Below, one piece after another: positions 1 to 8,023 of a stretch of 64,000 bases of DNA. Source of the stretch: JANSWY01 sp965243755. Its GTDB lineage: Bacteria > Bacteroidota > Bacteroidia > Cytophagales > Cyclobacteriaceae. The position numbers were made by a program, and so were the translations under genes. The DNA is taken from contig CBDEVW010000004.1 in the NCBI GenBank assembly GCA_965243755.1, forward strand, positions 310,001 through 374,000. The letters are read 5' to 3'. Every line of letters begins with the position of its first letter. Position 1 is the first letter of the stretch. The notes under the pieces are model-generated. The model did not search any database. It was not told where the DNA came from and worked only from the letters and a program-made list of their open reading frames with translations.

Positions 1-1047
1 CTTGCTACTGGTGTTGACCCGCTCCATACTATCCCGAAAATAAAGATGATCGATCATGCTTAAATAGGCAGAATCATACATTCCAAGAATTTCATAAGCA
101 AAAGCAAGGTTGGCATGCAGCAGGTGACTTTGCTTGTATTGGGCCTTATTGGCGATTTTTAATGCTTTTCTGAAATTAGGAATCGCTTTTCTGCCGTCTC
201 CTTTATTCAGAAAGATCAGCCCACGCTGGTTGTACCGTATGATCAGCTCAACATCTTCAGTCCGATCAGTAAATTCTGCTAAAAGTTGATCTGAGTATTT
301 CAGGGCACTATCCAGCTCTTGTTGATTCTGAAATAACATCACCAGTAGACTCAAAGGTGTATAGGTACAGTCCTTATCAGGAACTTCTTCGCATACATTC
401 AAAGCAGTTTGCAGGTAATACCGGGCACTATCAAATTCCTTTAATTTGATAAAAGAAAGGGCCATATTACCCATTACTATTGATTTTAACCTTAAACCTG
501 GGTTTCTATCCAAACTTTTTTTGTAGTGTTTGATTGCCTGATGGTACAGGCCTTTCTCATTGAAAATGGTTGCGAGATTGTTGATTAACACTGTTGCATC
601 ATCTTCAATGTTATGCTGAAGGGCCAGTTCGTATGCTTGCAGGTAATTACTTGTTGCCAGGTCCAGGTTACCTCTCTCATGATGATGTAACCCCAGTATG
701 CGATAGTAGGTAATGAGTTGAGTGGTGTCATTGAGGTGCTCAATGATTTCCAGACTTGCATCCAGATGTTCCTGTGATTCAGTGTACCTGCCGTGAAAGA
801 TCAATTCTTTCGCGATGCGCAACCGGACATTGCATTCATTTTTGTGAAGTCTGTATTGAACGCAGCGTTTGAGGGCTTCATTTAGTTTGGATAATGTAGA
901 GTCATTGTGGGCATCATCCAGTAATGATTGAATTTCCAGTTCAACCATTTTAAGGTCTTGAAACAGGCTGTTTTCATGGCATATACCCACATTACTCACC
1001 AGTAATAGTGATAGGAAGAGAGCGATGTTTATGAATAATTGCCTCAT
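1..1047 (-). CDS. TPR-repeat protein with signal peptide (3' part beyond left edge)
   Basis: The reading frame is open from an ATG at 1047 to the first base of the window, so the C-terminus is missing. About 349 residues are visible. Residues 1-22 look like a signal peptide or membrane anchor (MRQLFINIALFLSLLLVSN). The rest is helical, with repeated 34-residue TPR-like units, for example NNLATIFNEKGLYHQAIKHY and NLAFAYEILGMYDSAYLS. In Bacteroidota such N-terminal periplasmic TPR arrays commonly precede a transmembrane helix and then a histidine kinase, LuxR-type or other output domain. That output would lie to the left of the window, so the type cannot be decided here. It diverges from the LipL32-like gene across a 169-base spacer. 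Confidence 0.8.
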   Translation of the reverse strand, partial: MRQLFINIALFLSLLLVSNVGICHENSLFQDLKMVELEIQSLLDDAHNDSTLSKLNEALKRCVQYRLHKNECNVRLRIAKELIFHGRYTESQEHLDASLEIIEHLNDTTQLITYYRILGLHHHERGNLDLATSNYLQAYELALQHNIEDDATVLINNLATIFNEKGLYHQAIKHYKKSLDRNPGLRLKSIVMGNMALSFIKLKEFDSARYYLQTALNVCEEVPDKDCTYTPLSLLVMLFQNQQELDSALKYSDQLLAEFTDRTEDVELIIRYNQRGLIFLNKGDGRKAIPNFRKALKIANKAQYKQSHLLHANLAFAYEILGMYDSAYLSMIDHLYFRDSMERVNTSSK

Positions 1048-1170
1048 TATGTGATTGTTGCCGCTAATATAGTACGAAGGTGCATTTTCTTACTGAATAT
1101 ATCTATCACTAATTTTAGTGATTTTTCCATTTGACCATATTTGGTGATGTTTTCCTGCATCGCTCAATCC

Positions 1171-1178
1171 TACATTTG
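1171..1178 (+). promoter_or_regulatory. Bacteroidota-type -7 element for the LipL32-like gene
   Basis: TACATTTG matches the TAnnTTTG -7 consensus and lies 38 bases before the ATG at 1217. A TTTG at 1140-1143 is too far upstream (27-base spacer) to be a good -33 element, so the promoter is only half supported. Confidence 0.45.
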
Positions 1179-1216
1179 TCTTACTATTTAAAACCAAAAA
1201 ACAAATCAATTTTAAG

Positions 1217-1912
1217 ATGAAAACAGTGAAACCACTTATCATGATGATGGCTATCGTAATGATGGCATTTGGAGTACAGGCTCAAAAACTTCCTAAGTTT
1301 GGAAGCACTATTGAAAAACAGGTAGGACCTAAGACCGTGAGGGTTCCTTATACAGATGTAGTAAGTTATCTCGGATATGCTGCACCTGGTAATGAGGATG
1401 AAGTGAAGGATGGTAAAAAATTCTACTACATCTACGTATGGATACCTGCAGTTGCTCCTGAGTTGGGAGTAAGGATGATGTCGCCGGTTCCTGCAAAATT
1501 CAAAGCAAAAGGAGCAATTATTGGAGAAGGTTATGAAGATAATGCCAAGTCTGATGATTATTTTGATACCTACATTACAATTGAAAGATCCAACATCATT
1601 GACAAAGCAAAAATCAGTGAAGATGCAGTGCAAAATGCCAATTGGGTTGTTTTGGAATACAATGATGACAGCAGCGAAATGCCACAGAACCCGGGTGGGT
1701 CTTCTTACAACTCCTTGTTGAGATACAAAAGTGAGGTGAGCAATCCAACTAAAGCATTAACAGTTGGTCTATACAGAATTGGATTTACAACCTACAAAGT
1801 AGGAGAAGTTAAAGGAACATTCCTTGCAGAAGTAGCATCCCCAATAAAATTACCTGGAGTAGCTATGGCTAAAACGATTGATGAGCTGGTGAAGCAACTT
1901 CAGATCAACTAG
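1217..1912 (+). CDS. LipL32-like secreted protein
   Basis: The 231-residue product has a signal peptide (about residues 1-22, ending VQA|QK) with no lipobox cysteine, so it should be a soluble periplasmic or secreted protein rather than a lipoprotein. The body resembles Leptospira LipL32, the major surface lipoprotein of pathogenic leptospires, in several stretches: YYIYVWIPAV...GVRMMSP (residues 70-90), FDTYITIER (116-124), YNSLLRYK (164-171) and GLYRIGFTTYKVGEVKGTF (184-202). Residues aligning with the known calcium ligands of LipL32 seem kept: D117-T118, D150-D151 and Y164. The gene stands alone, with a -7 promoter element upstream and hairpins downstream. The family match was made from memory of the LipL32 sequence; the biological role in this organism is unknown. 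Confidence 0.8.
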   Translation: MKTVKPLIMMMAIVMMAFGVQAQKLPKFGSTIEKQVGPKTVRVPYTDVVSYLGYAAPGNEDEVKDGKKFYYIYVWIPAVAPELGVRMMSPVPAKFKAKGAIIGEGYEDNAKSDDYFDTYITIERSNIIDKAKISEDAVQNANWVVLEYNDDSSEMPQNPGGSSYNSLLRYKSEVSNPTKALTVGLYRIGFTTYKVGEVKGTFLAEVASPIKLPGVAMAKTIDELVKQLQIN

Positions 1913-1934
1913 TTTTTACGGTACGCAACATGTA

Positions 1935-1961
1935 TTGGGGGCCTTTTATGGAGGTCCTCAA
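1935..1961 (+). other. Hairpin after the LipL32-like gene
   Basis: TTGGGGGCCT pairs with AGGTCCTCAA (10 pairs, two of them G-U) around a 7-base loop, 23 bases after the stop codon. No T-tract follows. It may be a 3'-end stabiliser or a processing site rather than a terminator. Confidence 0.4.
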
Positions 1962-2081
1962 TCTGTCCACAAAATGCATTGATGGTTATTCAATGTTTAA
2001 TTATAGCTACTTGTTCAGTCTTTTTCTGAGTTTTAATTGGTTAATCGTAGCAGAACTGGCAAGTACTATGGTTTAGGTTGG

Positions 2082-2107
2082 CCCGGCTATTTATAGTCGG
2101 GTTTTCT
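2082..2107 (+). terminator. Intrinsic terminator
   Basis: CCCGGCTAT (2082-2090) pairs with ATAGTCGGG (2093-2101) with one G-U, directly followed by TTTTCT. It sits between the LipL32-like gene and the AraC-family gene and separates their transcription. Confidence 0.65.
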
Positions 2108-2166
2108 GGTTTACAAATATTCTATGTGAACCCGGGATACGCTGAGACGTATGACTTTGAATACTT

Positions 2167-3018
2167 ATGAGTTTGCACAAATCTTTAGTAGCATTGAAAA
2201 ATCACTCAATCAGTTATCATAACAATCGCATCATACTTTCTCACGAACGGAGGGAGCAGGCTACAATGGAAATTTATCCTTCCAACCACCTTCTGACTTT
2301 CATCAGGTCAGGATTACTGAATGTTGAAGTCAATGGAGAGACCCGAAGCTATTCTAAAGGTGAATTTGTATTGTTTAAAAAATTTGCTCCTGCAAGAATT
2401 ACAAAAACCTGGGGTCGCGGGGGATCAATGTTTTCTAGTGTGGTGTTCACATTTCAGGAAGATCTGGTTCAAAAGGCATTAATGCAAATGGAATTTGATG
2501 ATCCAGGCAGACAGGATAATCAGAATCAAAATATCATCGCTATTCATTCAAATCCAATATTGGATCAGTTTATACAGTCCCTTGAGTTGTTTTTCGAGCA
2601 AAAAGTTGAAATGGATCATGCACTGGCCAATCTTAAGACTATGGAGGTCCTTGTAGGGCTAATCAGATCAAACAAAAGCATATTTTATGAGCTGCAAAGC
2701 TTTGCACAAAGAAGCATTGCGGACTTATACCAATACATGCAATATCACTACAGGGAAAAGAAGAGCCTGGAAGAATTTGCAAGAGATTCCGGCCGTAGTT
2801 TGACGACATTTAAAAAGGAATTTTTTCAACTCTTTCAAACCAGCCCTGGCCGTTGGTTAAAAATGAAAAGACTTGATCATGCCTACCGACTGCTGAAATT
2901 CACAAACCGCAAAGCATCAGAAGTCTACCTGGAATGTGGGTTTGAGGATCTTGCGCATTTTAGCAAATCCTTCAAAAAACAATTTAATGTCAACCCCTCT
3001 GAATTAGCGACTGTCTAG
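2167..3018 (+). CDS. AraC-family transcriptional regulator
   Basis: The 283-residue protein has an N-terminal cupin-like sensing region (about 20-130) and a C-terminal AraC/XylS double helix-turn-helix (about 182-283). The first helix pair lies around SLEEFARDSGRSLTTFKKEFF and the second around ASEVYLECGFEDLAHFSKSFKKQF, ending in the usual F..NPSE pattern. It is followed after 79 bases by an SDR oxidoreductase. That spacer carries two TAGACAAAC repeats 22 bases apart and a TAnnTTTG element, which suggests that the regulator controls the gene next to it. The effector is not predictable from sequence. Confidence 0.9.
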   Translation: MSLHKSLVALKNHSISYHNNRIILSHERREQATMEIYPSNHLLTFIRSGLLNVEVNGETRSYSKGEFVLFKKFAPARITKTWGRGGSMFSSVVFTFQEDLVQKALMQMEFDDPGRQDNQNQNIIAIHSNPILDQFIQSLELFFEQKVEMDHALANLKTMEVLVGLIRSNKSIFYELQSFAQRSIADLYQYMQYHYREKKSLEEFARDSGRSLTTFKKEFFQLFQTSPGRWLKMKRLDHAYRLLKFTNRKASEVYLECGFEDLAHFSKSFKKQFNVNPSELATV

Positions 3019-3046
3019 ACAAACAATCACGTCCTTATAGACAAAC
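3016..3046 (+). promoter_or_regulatory. Tandem direct repeat, candidate AraC-type operator
   Basis: TAGACAAAC occurs at 3016-3024 and again at 3038-3046, a 22-base (two helical turns) period typical of AraC-family half-sites in direct orientation. The first copy begins on the stop codon of the AraC-family gene, and the second ends just before the candidate -33 TTG at 3049. Confidence 0.5.
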
Positions 3047-3048
3047 TG

Positions 3049-3074
3049 TTGAGCACCACAGGTCAATAGATTTG
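3049..3074 (+). promoter_or_regulatory. Promoter of the SDR gene
   Basis: TAGATTTG at 3067-3074 matches TAnnTTTG and lies 23 bases before the ATG at 3098. TTG at 3049-3051 is a candidate -33 element, although its 15-base spacer is shorter than the usual 17-21. A weak promoter needing the AraC-type activator would fit this. Confidence 0.5.
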
Positions 3075-3097
3075 TACTTAATAAATAAAGATTAAGT

Positions 3098-3952
3098 ATG
3101 AAGACAGTTTTAATAACAGGATCCAGCACCGGATTTGGAAACATATTAGCTCATCAACTTTCAGGGCAGAATAAATATCATGTAATCGCGACAATGAGAA
3201 ATACCAGCAGCAGCAATTACCAGGCAAAGCTTGCACTAGAAAAACTTTCCAATGTTGATGTAATGGATTTAGATGTTACCAATGATCAGGGAGTGAAGGA
3301 TTGCATTGCACAGGTCATTGAAAGGTATGATCGATTGGACATCTTGATTAATAATGCCGGCCAATTTGGTGGAGGTCTCCTGGAAGCGCACAGTATCCCT
3401 CAGGTTCACAAATTATTCGATATCAATGTGTATGGCCCACTGCGAATGATGCAAGCGGTACTTCCCCAGATGAGGAGACAAAAAGAAGGACTCATCATTA
3501 ACATCTCCAGTATGCTAGGCTTTTTTTCTATTCCTCTGAATTCAATTTACTGTAGCACAAAAGCTGCTTTGGAATCGCTGGTTACCGGATCATATGGAGA
3601 GCTAATTCAAAAAGGGGTGGAAAATATATTGATAGAACCTGGTTCATTTCCAACAGAACTGTATGAAAAAGCGGGAGTTGTGGCAGACCTCAAAGAGATT
3701 ACTGAATCATATGAAGGACTATATGAACAGATGAGAGACTTTGCAAATGCAAAAGTTTACAACGCCATAAAAACCCATAAACCTGATCCTTCTGCAGTCG
3801 CCAGAAGAGTGATTCAACTGATTGAAATGAATAAAGGCTCCAGGCCAGTTAGGAATCCAATTGACCATATTTCGGGAGAGGATTTTACCAACAAATTAAT
3901 TGGGGAACTCACCGAACTCGCTAATACACAGATGAAGTCTTACGGTTTTTAG
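3098..3952 (+). CDS. SDR-family oxidoreductase
   Basis: The 284-residue protein is a classical short-chain dehydrogenase/reductase. The cofactor-binding motif TGSSTGFG is at residues 7-14, NNAG at 85-88, the catalytic Ser near 137-138, and the YxxxK pair is Y151 and K155. This subgroup acts on small alcohols, ketones or aldehydes with NAD(P)H; the substrate cannot be read from the sequence. It lies between an AraC-family regulator and an NTF2-like protein, a typical small inducible cassette. Confidence 0.9.
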   Translation: MKTVLITGSSTGFGNILAHQLSGQNKYHVIATMRNTSSSNYQAKLALEKLSNVDVMDLDVTNDQGVKDCIAQVIERYDRLDILINNAGQFGGGLLEAHSIPQVHKLFDINVYGPLRMMQAVLPQMRRQKEGLIINISSMLGFFSIPLNSIYCSTKAALESLVTGSYGELIQKGVENILIEPGSFPTELYEKAGVVADLKEITESYEGLYEQMRDFANAKVYNAIKTHKPDPSAVARRVIQLIEMNKGSRPVRNPIDHISGEDFTNKLIGELTELANTQMKSYGF

Positions 3953-3997
3953 GCTATACCCCAACCTAACTTTCATTATTCGCTAAACGCTTTAATC

Positions 3998-4450
3998 ATG
4001 ACTAAAATATTTACTTCAACAGCGGTGCTTGTTTGCATTGCAGTACTGCTTTCATTTAGAACAGAAAACATGGAAAAGAAAAAAATTGAACAATCAATCA
4101 CCGATAATTACATTCATGGTGCTTTCAATGAGACAAATATTGAGAAATTCCGATCAGTATTTCACCAGGAATTTTCAATCATCAATATTCAAGAAGATGG
4201 GTCATTTTTCAATTTTACCCGAGACATGTGGGAAGAGGCCTTGAAACAAAGAAAACAAGACAGCAATTTTGATTATGGTACTGTGGCATTCAGGCCTGTA
4301 TTCAAACACATTGATATCACCGGGGACAAGGCAAGTGTGTCGATGGACCTGCTGTTGCATGATAAGGTAATATATTCTGATTATTTGCTACTCTGTAAAG
4401 TCGATCAACACTGGAAAATAGTTTCAAAAGTATTTTATGAGCATGATTAA
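3998..4450 (+). CDS. NTF2-like / lumazine-binding-like family protein
   Basis: The 150-residue product starts with a hydrophobic signal-like segment (about 4-20) and continues as an NTF2-like fold domain. The pattern is IEQSITDNYIHGAFNETNIEKFRSVFH, then a WEEAL helix and a final strand with HWKIVSKVFYEHD. It resembles the putative lumazine-binding (PF12893) or SnoaL-like group often found beside oxidoreductases. No catalytic residues are evident. It follows the SDR gene by 45 bases and is probably co-transcribed with it. Confidence 0.7.
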   Translation: MTKIFTSTAVLVCIAVLLSFRTENMEKKKIEQSITDNYIHGAFNETNIEKFRSVFHQEFSIINIQEDGSFFNFTRDMWEEALKQRKQDSNFDYGTVAFRPVFKHIDITGDKASVSMDLLLHDKVIYSDYLLLCKVDQHWKIVSKVFYEHD

Positions 4451-4526
4451 GTTCCAATTAGTGAAGTTTTGTAAAAGGGGGACTTGCATGGTCTCCTATC
4501 TAAATTTTCTATGCTAAACAACTTTG

Positions 4527-4931
4527 ATGATGTCACTAAAAAACATGAATACGAAAGACCTGTTATTTACACTTTGGATATTTCTCACAGTAAATTATCT
4601 GTATTGCGATGTATTTACGCTCCATCATGCGCCTGAATTGAATTTATTATTAACTGGTAAGGTAGGGGACTTAATTATTTCACAGGAGTTTCTGCTGTAT
4701 TTTGCATTTATTCTTGAAGTACCAATGCTTATGATCGTACTGACAAGAGTTCTAAGTGTGAAATGGAGTAAATATTGCAGCCTGATTGCTGCAATATTTA
4801 CTGGTACTGTCCAAGCCTGGAGCTTGTCCATGGGGGGCAACACTTTGCACTACATATTTTTCAGTATTGTTGAAATAAGTACTGCAGTGATAATTGCTGG
4901 TATTGCGTTTCGTTGGAAGTCAGTTGCTTAG
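4527..4931 (+). CDS. DUF6326-type small membrane protein
   Basis: About 134 residues form four predicted transmembrane helices. The LLFTLWIFLTVNYLYCDVFTLHHAPELN opening (split here only for description) and the later MGGNTLHYIFFSIVEI segment match the DUF6326 family as I remember it; the function of that family is unknown. Several start codons are possible (ATG at 4527, 4530 and 4545; TTG at 4524). It lies last in the AraC-SDR-NTF2 cassette. Its stop overlaps the 3' end of the convergent minus-strand gene by 4 bases. Confidence 0.7.
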   Translation: MMSLKNMNTKDLLFTLWIFLTVNYLYCDVFTLHHAPELNLLLTGKVGDLIISQEFLLYFAFILEVPMLMIVLTRVLSVKWSKYCSLIAAIFTGTVQAWSLSMGGNTLHYIFFSIVEISTAVIIAGIAFRWKSVA

Positions 4932-5896
4932 TTCTTTTTTAAATTTTCATTCTCTTGCTCTAGCTCCTGCACTCTTTTGTTCAGGTCAATCAAATGTAAT
5001 GTTAGTTCTTCCACCTTCTGAAGTAGCATGAGGTTCATCTCTTTCAAATTCAAACCCTCTGACTCCATCACTTTTGCGGAAGGAATTTCTGGTAAATGCT
5101 TGTTGGCTTTGATGTATTCCTCTGTTTCTTCCAGGCTTCTAAGATGGTAGTCTTCTTCGAATACATAGTCTGGGCCCTGGCCAGCGTCTACTGTTACTTT
5201 TACCTCCTGGGATTTGATGTTTCCTGCAACTGTAAGTAGGGCTTCAGGGGTTGTAGTGCCTATCCCAATCTTGCCGTCACTTTTAATAATCATTCTTGCC
5301 TGATATCCGGAGGGCCTGGTTATAAACTTGATATCACCTGTGCCCTGCAATCCGGTCATTATTAAAGTTGATTTGTTGCTCGTAAACAGGCCAGCTGAGT
5401 TATCATATGCCTGGCCTAAAGATCCGTACCCCACCAGGTCAATGATTCCTGTGGTTTGCTCAAACCTCGCTCTGTCACTTCCTACTACATGAAAATGATA
5501 TAATGGTGAAGACGTGCCTATACCAAAATTCCCACCGTTAAAATAAGTATCGTCGTAAGTGTGAAGCTGTATTTTTACATCATTACTATAACCAAATAGC
5601 TGATAAAAACTCCCGGATCCAGCTCCATATAAATAGGCTACTTTTTTGTCAACCCCTCCGTTGCTTTCACGGGACCAGGTTTGTCCAAGTCCCCATCTAC
5701 GAGCATGTACTCTAAGGTATGAACTACCTCCATCTGAGGAGTAGAACCTAATACTGGATATCCCATCATTTCTGCCTAATTGAAGGTCTATGCTTTCAGT
5801 CCCGTCGGTTGATCCATAAAATTTCCCTGGATTGGTTTGACTGAAAAGATTTAAACTAATTGTAATGACGAATAGGAAAATGCTGACAGTTTTCAT
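4928..5896 (-). CDS. Secreted beta-rich protein with C-terminal coiled coil
   Basis: About 322 residues from the ATG at 5896, with signal peptide MKTVSIFLFVITISLNLFSQ. A longer frame reaches 5974, but that start lies inside the -7 promoter element, so 5896 is preferred. The middle carries the IGIGTTTPEALLTVAG pattern seen many times over in Bacteroidota surface proteins resembling phage tail-fibre shafts. It is followed by an LPEIPSAKVMESEGLNLKEMN segment and a C-terminal coiled coil of about 40 residues (LLQKVEELTLHL...ELEQENENLKKN). No S74 peptidase or T9SS domain is visible at the end. It is likely a surface or secreted structural protein. Confidence 0.7.
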   Translation of the reverse strand: MKTVSIFLFVITISLNLFSQTNPGKFYGSTDGTESIDLQLGRNDGISSIRFYSSDGGSSYLRVHARRWGLGQTWSRESNGGVDKKVAYLYGAGSGSFYQLFGYSNDVKIQLHTYDDTYFNGGNFGIGTSSPLYHFHVVGSDRARFEQTTGIIDLVGYGSLGQAYDNSAGLFTSNKSTLIMTGLQGTGDIKFITRPSGYQARMIIKSDGKIGIGTTTPEALLTVAGNIKSQEVKVTVDAGQGPDYVFEEDYHLRSLEETEEYIKANKHLPEIPSAKVMESEGLNLKEMNLMLLQKVEELTLHLIDLNKRVQELEQENENLKKN

Positions 5897-5971
5897 TTGA
5901 TTTATAGTTTTGAAAAGTAGACTGAATGGTTGAATCGCAAAAATGAATGACTCAGACCTCAGGTTTGGAGG

Positions 5972-5979
5972 CAAATTTA
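5972..5979 (-). promoter_or_regulatory. -7 element for the coiled-coil surface protein
   Basis: On the minus strand it reads TAAATTTG, matching TAnnTTTG, 76 bases before the chosen ATG. There is no clear TTG at the expected distance. Confidence 0.45.
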
Positions 5980-6008
5980 ATAAAAAGGATTATAAATTAT
6001 CTAATAAT

Positions 6009-6037
6009 AAAAAAAGCAGCCCAAACCGAGCTGCTTT
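6009..6037 (-). terminator. Intrinsic terminator of the accC operon
   Basis: AAAGCAGC (6013-6020) and GCTGCTTT (6030-6037) form a perfect 8-bp stem with a 9-base loop. On the minus strand it is followed by a run of T. It lies about 27 bases after the accC stop codon. Confidence 0.85.
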
Positions 6038-6063
6038 CATCTATCAAAGATAAAAATCTAATA

Positions 6064-7407
6064 CTAAATAGAACTGAAATCGAAAGTATCCAGGTATGCG
6101 GTAGTAAATTTACCCGACTTGAATACCGGATCATCCATCAGTTTTATGTGTAATGGAATGGTGGTCTGAATTCCTTCAATAACGGTCTCTTCCAATGCAC
6201 GCTTCATTCTTACGATAGCTTCTTCGCGGGTTTGCGCAGATACTATCAACTTAGCAATCATGGAATCGTAGTTTGGCGGAATGGTATAACCAGCGTAAAT
6301 GTGACTATCTACACGAACTCCGTGTCCACCTGGTAAATGCAGATTAGTGATCTTTCCAGGAGAAGGACGGAAACCTTTTCTAGGATCCTCAGCATTGATT
6401 CTGCATTCTATTGAGTGCAACTGTGGGAAGTAATTCTTACCAGAAATTTCGATACCAGCAGCAACTTTAATTTGCTCTTTGATCAGGTCAAAATCTGTTA
6501 CTTCCTCAGTAATAGGGTGCTCTACCTGTATCCTGGTGTTCATTTCCATGAAGTAGAAATCACCGTGTTTGTCAACAAGAAACTCAATGGTCCCTGCTCC
6601 CTCATAGCCAATGGCCTCAGCGCCAGCTATAGCGGCAGCTCCCATTTTCTCTCTTAGTTCCTGGCTTACAATTGGAGAAGGCGTTTCTTCAATTAACTTT
6701 TGGTGTCTTCTTTGAATTGAACAATCCCTTTCAGACAGGTGACATGCTCTTCCTCTTTTGTCTCCCACAATCTGGATCTCAATGTGCCTTGGCTCCTCAA
6801 CGAATTTTTCAAGGTATAAAGCATCATTTCCGAATGCAGCTCCAGACTCTCTTCTTGCGTCATCCCAGGCTTTTTGGAATTCTTTTTCGTTTTTCACGAT
6901 CCGCATTCCTCTACCACCACCTCCGGCAGTTGCTTTCAGGATAACAGGATATTTTACTTTCTTGGCAATCTTAAGTCCTTCCTCTACAGAATCCAACAGT
7001 CCGTCAGATCCGGGAATAGTCGGGACACCTGCTTTTTTCATGGTGTCTTTCGCAGTGGCCTTATCTCCCATTTTGCTGATCATATCAGCACTTGCTCCGA
7101 TGAACTTGATGCCGTAATCGTCACATACTTTGGAGAATTCCGCATTTTCAGACAAGAATCCATATCCCGGGTGAATAGCATCTGCATTGGTGATCTCAGC
7201 AGCAGAAATAATCCTGGGGATATTTAAATACGATTCAGAGCTTGGAGGAGGTCCAATACATACGGCCTCATCTGCAAATGTTACATGCAAACTGTCCGCA
7301 TCTGCCTGAGAATACACAGCTACTGTTTTGATTCCCATCTCCCTGCAGGTACGGATTACTCGTAGTGCTATTTCGCCTCTGTTGGCAATTAGTATTTTTT
7401 TAAACAC
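6064..7407 (-). CDS. accC: Acetyl-CoA carboxylase, biotin carboxylase subunit
   Basis: The 447-residue protein carboxylates the biotin on AccB with ATP and bicarbonate, the first half of malonyl-CoA synthesis. It has the N-terminal KILIANRGEIALRVIR domain, the ATP-grasp glycine-rich loop KATAGGGGRGMR (about 159-170), and the catalytic EMNTRIQVEHPITE segment near 290. Length and motifs are those of standard AccC. It is the last gene of the operon, 18 bases after accB and followed by a terminator. Confidence 0.97.
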   Translation of the reverse strand: MFKKILIANRGEIALRVIRTCREMGIKTVAVYSQADADSLHVTFADEAVCIGPPPSSESYLNIPRIISAAEITNADAIHPGYGFLSENAEFSKVCDDYGIKFIGASADMISKMGDKATAKDTMKKAGVPTIPGSDGLLDSVEEGLKIAKKVKYPVILKATAGGGGRGMRIVKNEKEFQKAWDDARRESGAAFGNDALYLEKFVEEPRHIEIQIVGDKRGRACHLSERDCSIQRRHQKLIEETPSPIVSQELREKMGAAAIAGAEAIGYEGAGTIEFLVDKHGDFYFMEMNTRIQVEHPITEEVTDFDLIKEQIKVAAGIEISGKNYFPQLHSIECRINAEDPRKGFRPSPGKITNLHLPGGHGVRVDSHIYAGYTIPPNYDSMIAKLIVSAQTREEAIVRMKRALEETVIEGIQTTIPLHIKLMDDPVFKSGKFTTAYLDTFDFSSI

Positions 7408-7425
7408 GTCGCTTAATGGGTTTGA

Positions 7426-7923
7426 TTATGATGGATCAACTAAGAATAAAGGCTGGTCGTACTCAACAGGCTGAGCATTTTCTACCAACACTTTTACAAT
7501 TGTACCGGAAACGTCAGATTCAATTTCATTGAAGAGTTTCATGGCCTCCACGATACATACTGCCTGTCCTGCTGAAACTTTGTCGCCAACATTAACAAAT
7601 GATGGAGAATCAGGATTTGGAGAACGGTAGAAAGTACCAATCATTGGAGACTTGATCTGTACATATTTTGATTCATCTGATGCGGGTGCTGCTGCTGGTG
7701 CAGGAGCTGCCGCTGCAGGAGCTGGTGCCGCTGCTGCAGGTGCTGGAGCCGGCGCTGGTGCTGGTGCAGCCATTACTGGTGCCGGTGCAGCCTCAATAAT
7801 TTGATTCGTAACTTCGTTGCTACGTTTTACTTTGATTTTAAATTCTTCAGTCTCTATATTAACCTCTTCCAATCCGGATTGAGAAATAAAGTCTATCAAA
7901 TCTCTTAGCTCCTTTGCTTTCAT
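7426..7923 (-). CDS. accB: Acetyl-CoA carboxylase biotin carboxyl carrier protein
   Basis: The 165-residue protein carries biotin between the carboxylase and carboxyltransferase sites. The N-terminal domain (1-44) is followed by a long Ala/Pro linker (about 45-81) and the biotinyl domain (about 86-163). The biotin attachment site is EAMKL with K129. The linker makes a low-complexity GC-richer DNA patch at about 7684-7790. It sits between efp and accC in the fatty-acid operon. Confidence 0.96.
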   Translation of the reverse strand: MKAKELRDLIDFISQSGLEEVNIETEEFKIKVKRSNEVTNQIIEAAPAPVMAAPAPAPAPAPAAAAPAPAAAAPAPAAAPASDESKYVQIKSPMIGTFYRSPNPDSPSFVNVGDKVSAGQAVCIVEAMKLFNEIESDVSGTIVKVLVENAQPVEYDQPLFLVDPS

Positions 7924-8023
7924 AGGTATATTAAATTAAGTTTTTTCAGGTCAATTAATTGCTTTGAAATTTGTTCAAACAACTTTTTAGAACAGCGTTT
8001 CAAAACAGGGTGGTAAATATAAG

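Noticed and set aside
1184..1633. Minus-strand ORF of 149 residues opposite the LipL32-like gene
   Set aside because: It is the antisense shadow of the coding strand, with Phe/Cys/His-rich low-quality sequence and no promoter. The plus frame has a clear family match.
5897..5974. Upstream start (5974) for the coiled-coil surface protein
   Set aside because: This start lies inside a TAAATTTG -7 element and adds 26 residues before a normal signal peptide. The ATG at 5896 is better.
6415..7227. Several plus-strand ORFs opposite accC
   Set aside because: They are antisense shadows of accC, without family patterns or regulatory signals.
7684..7790. Repetitive GCTGCTGGTGC-like DNA
   Set aside because: It encodes the Ala/Pro linker of AccB, not a mobile or CRISPR repeat.
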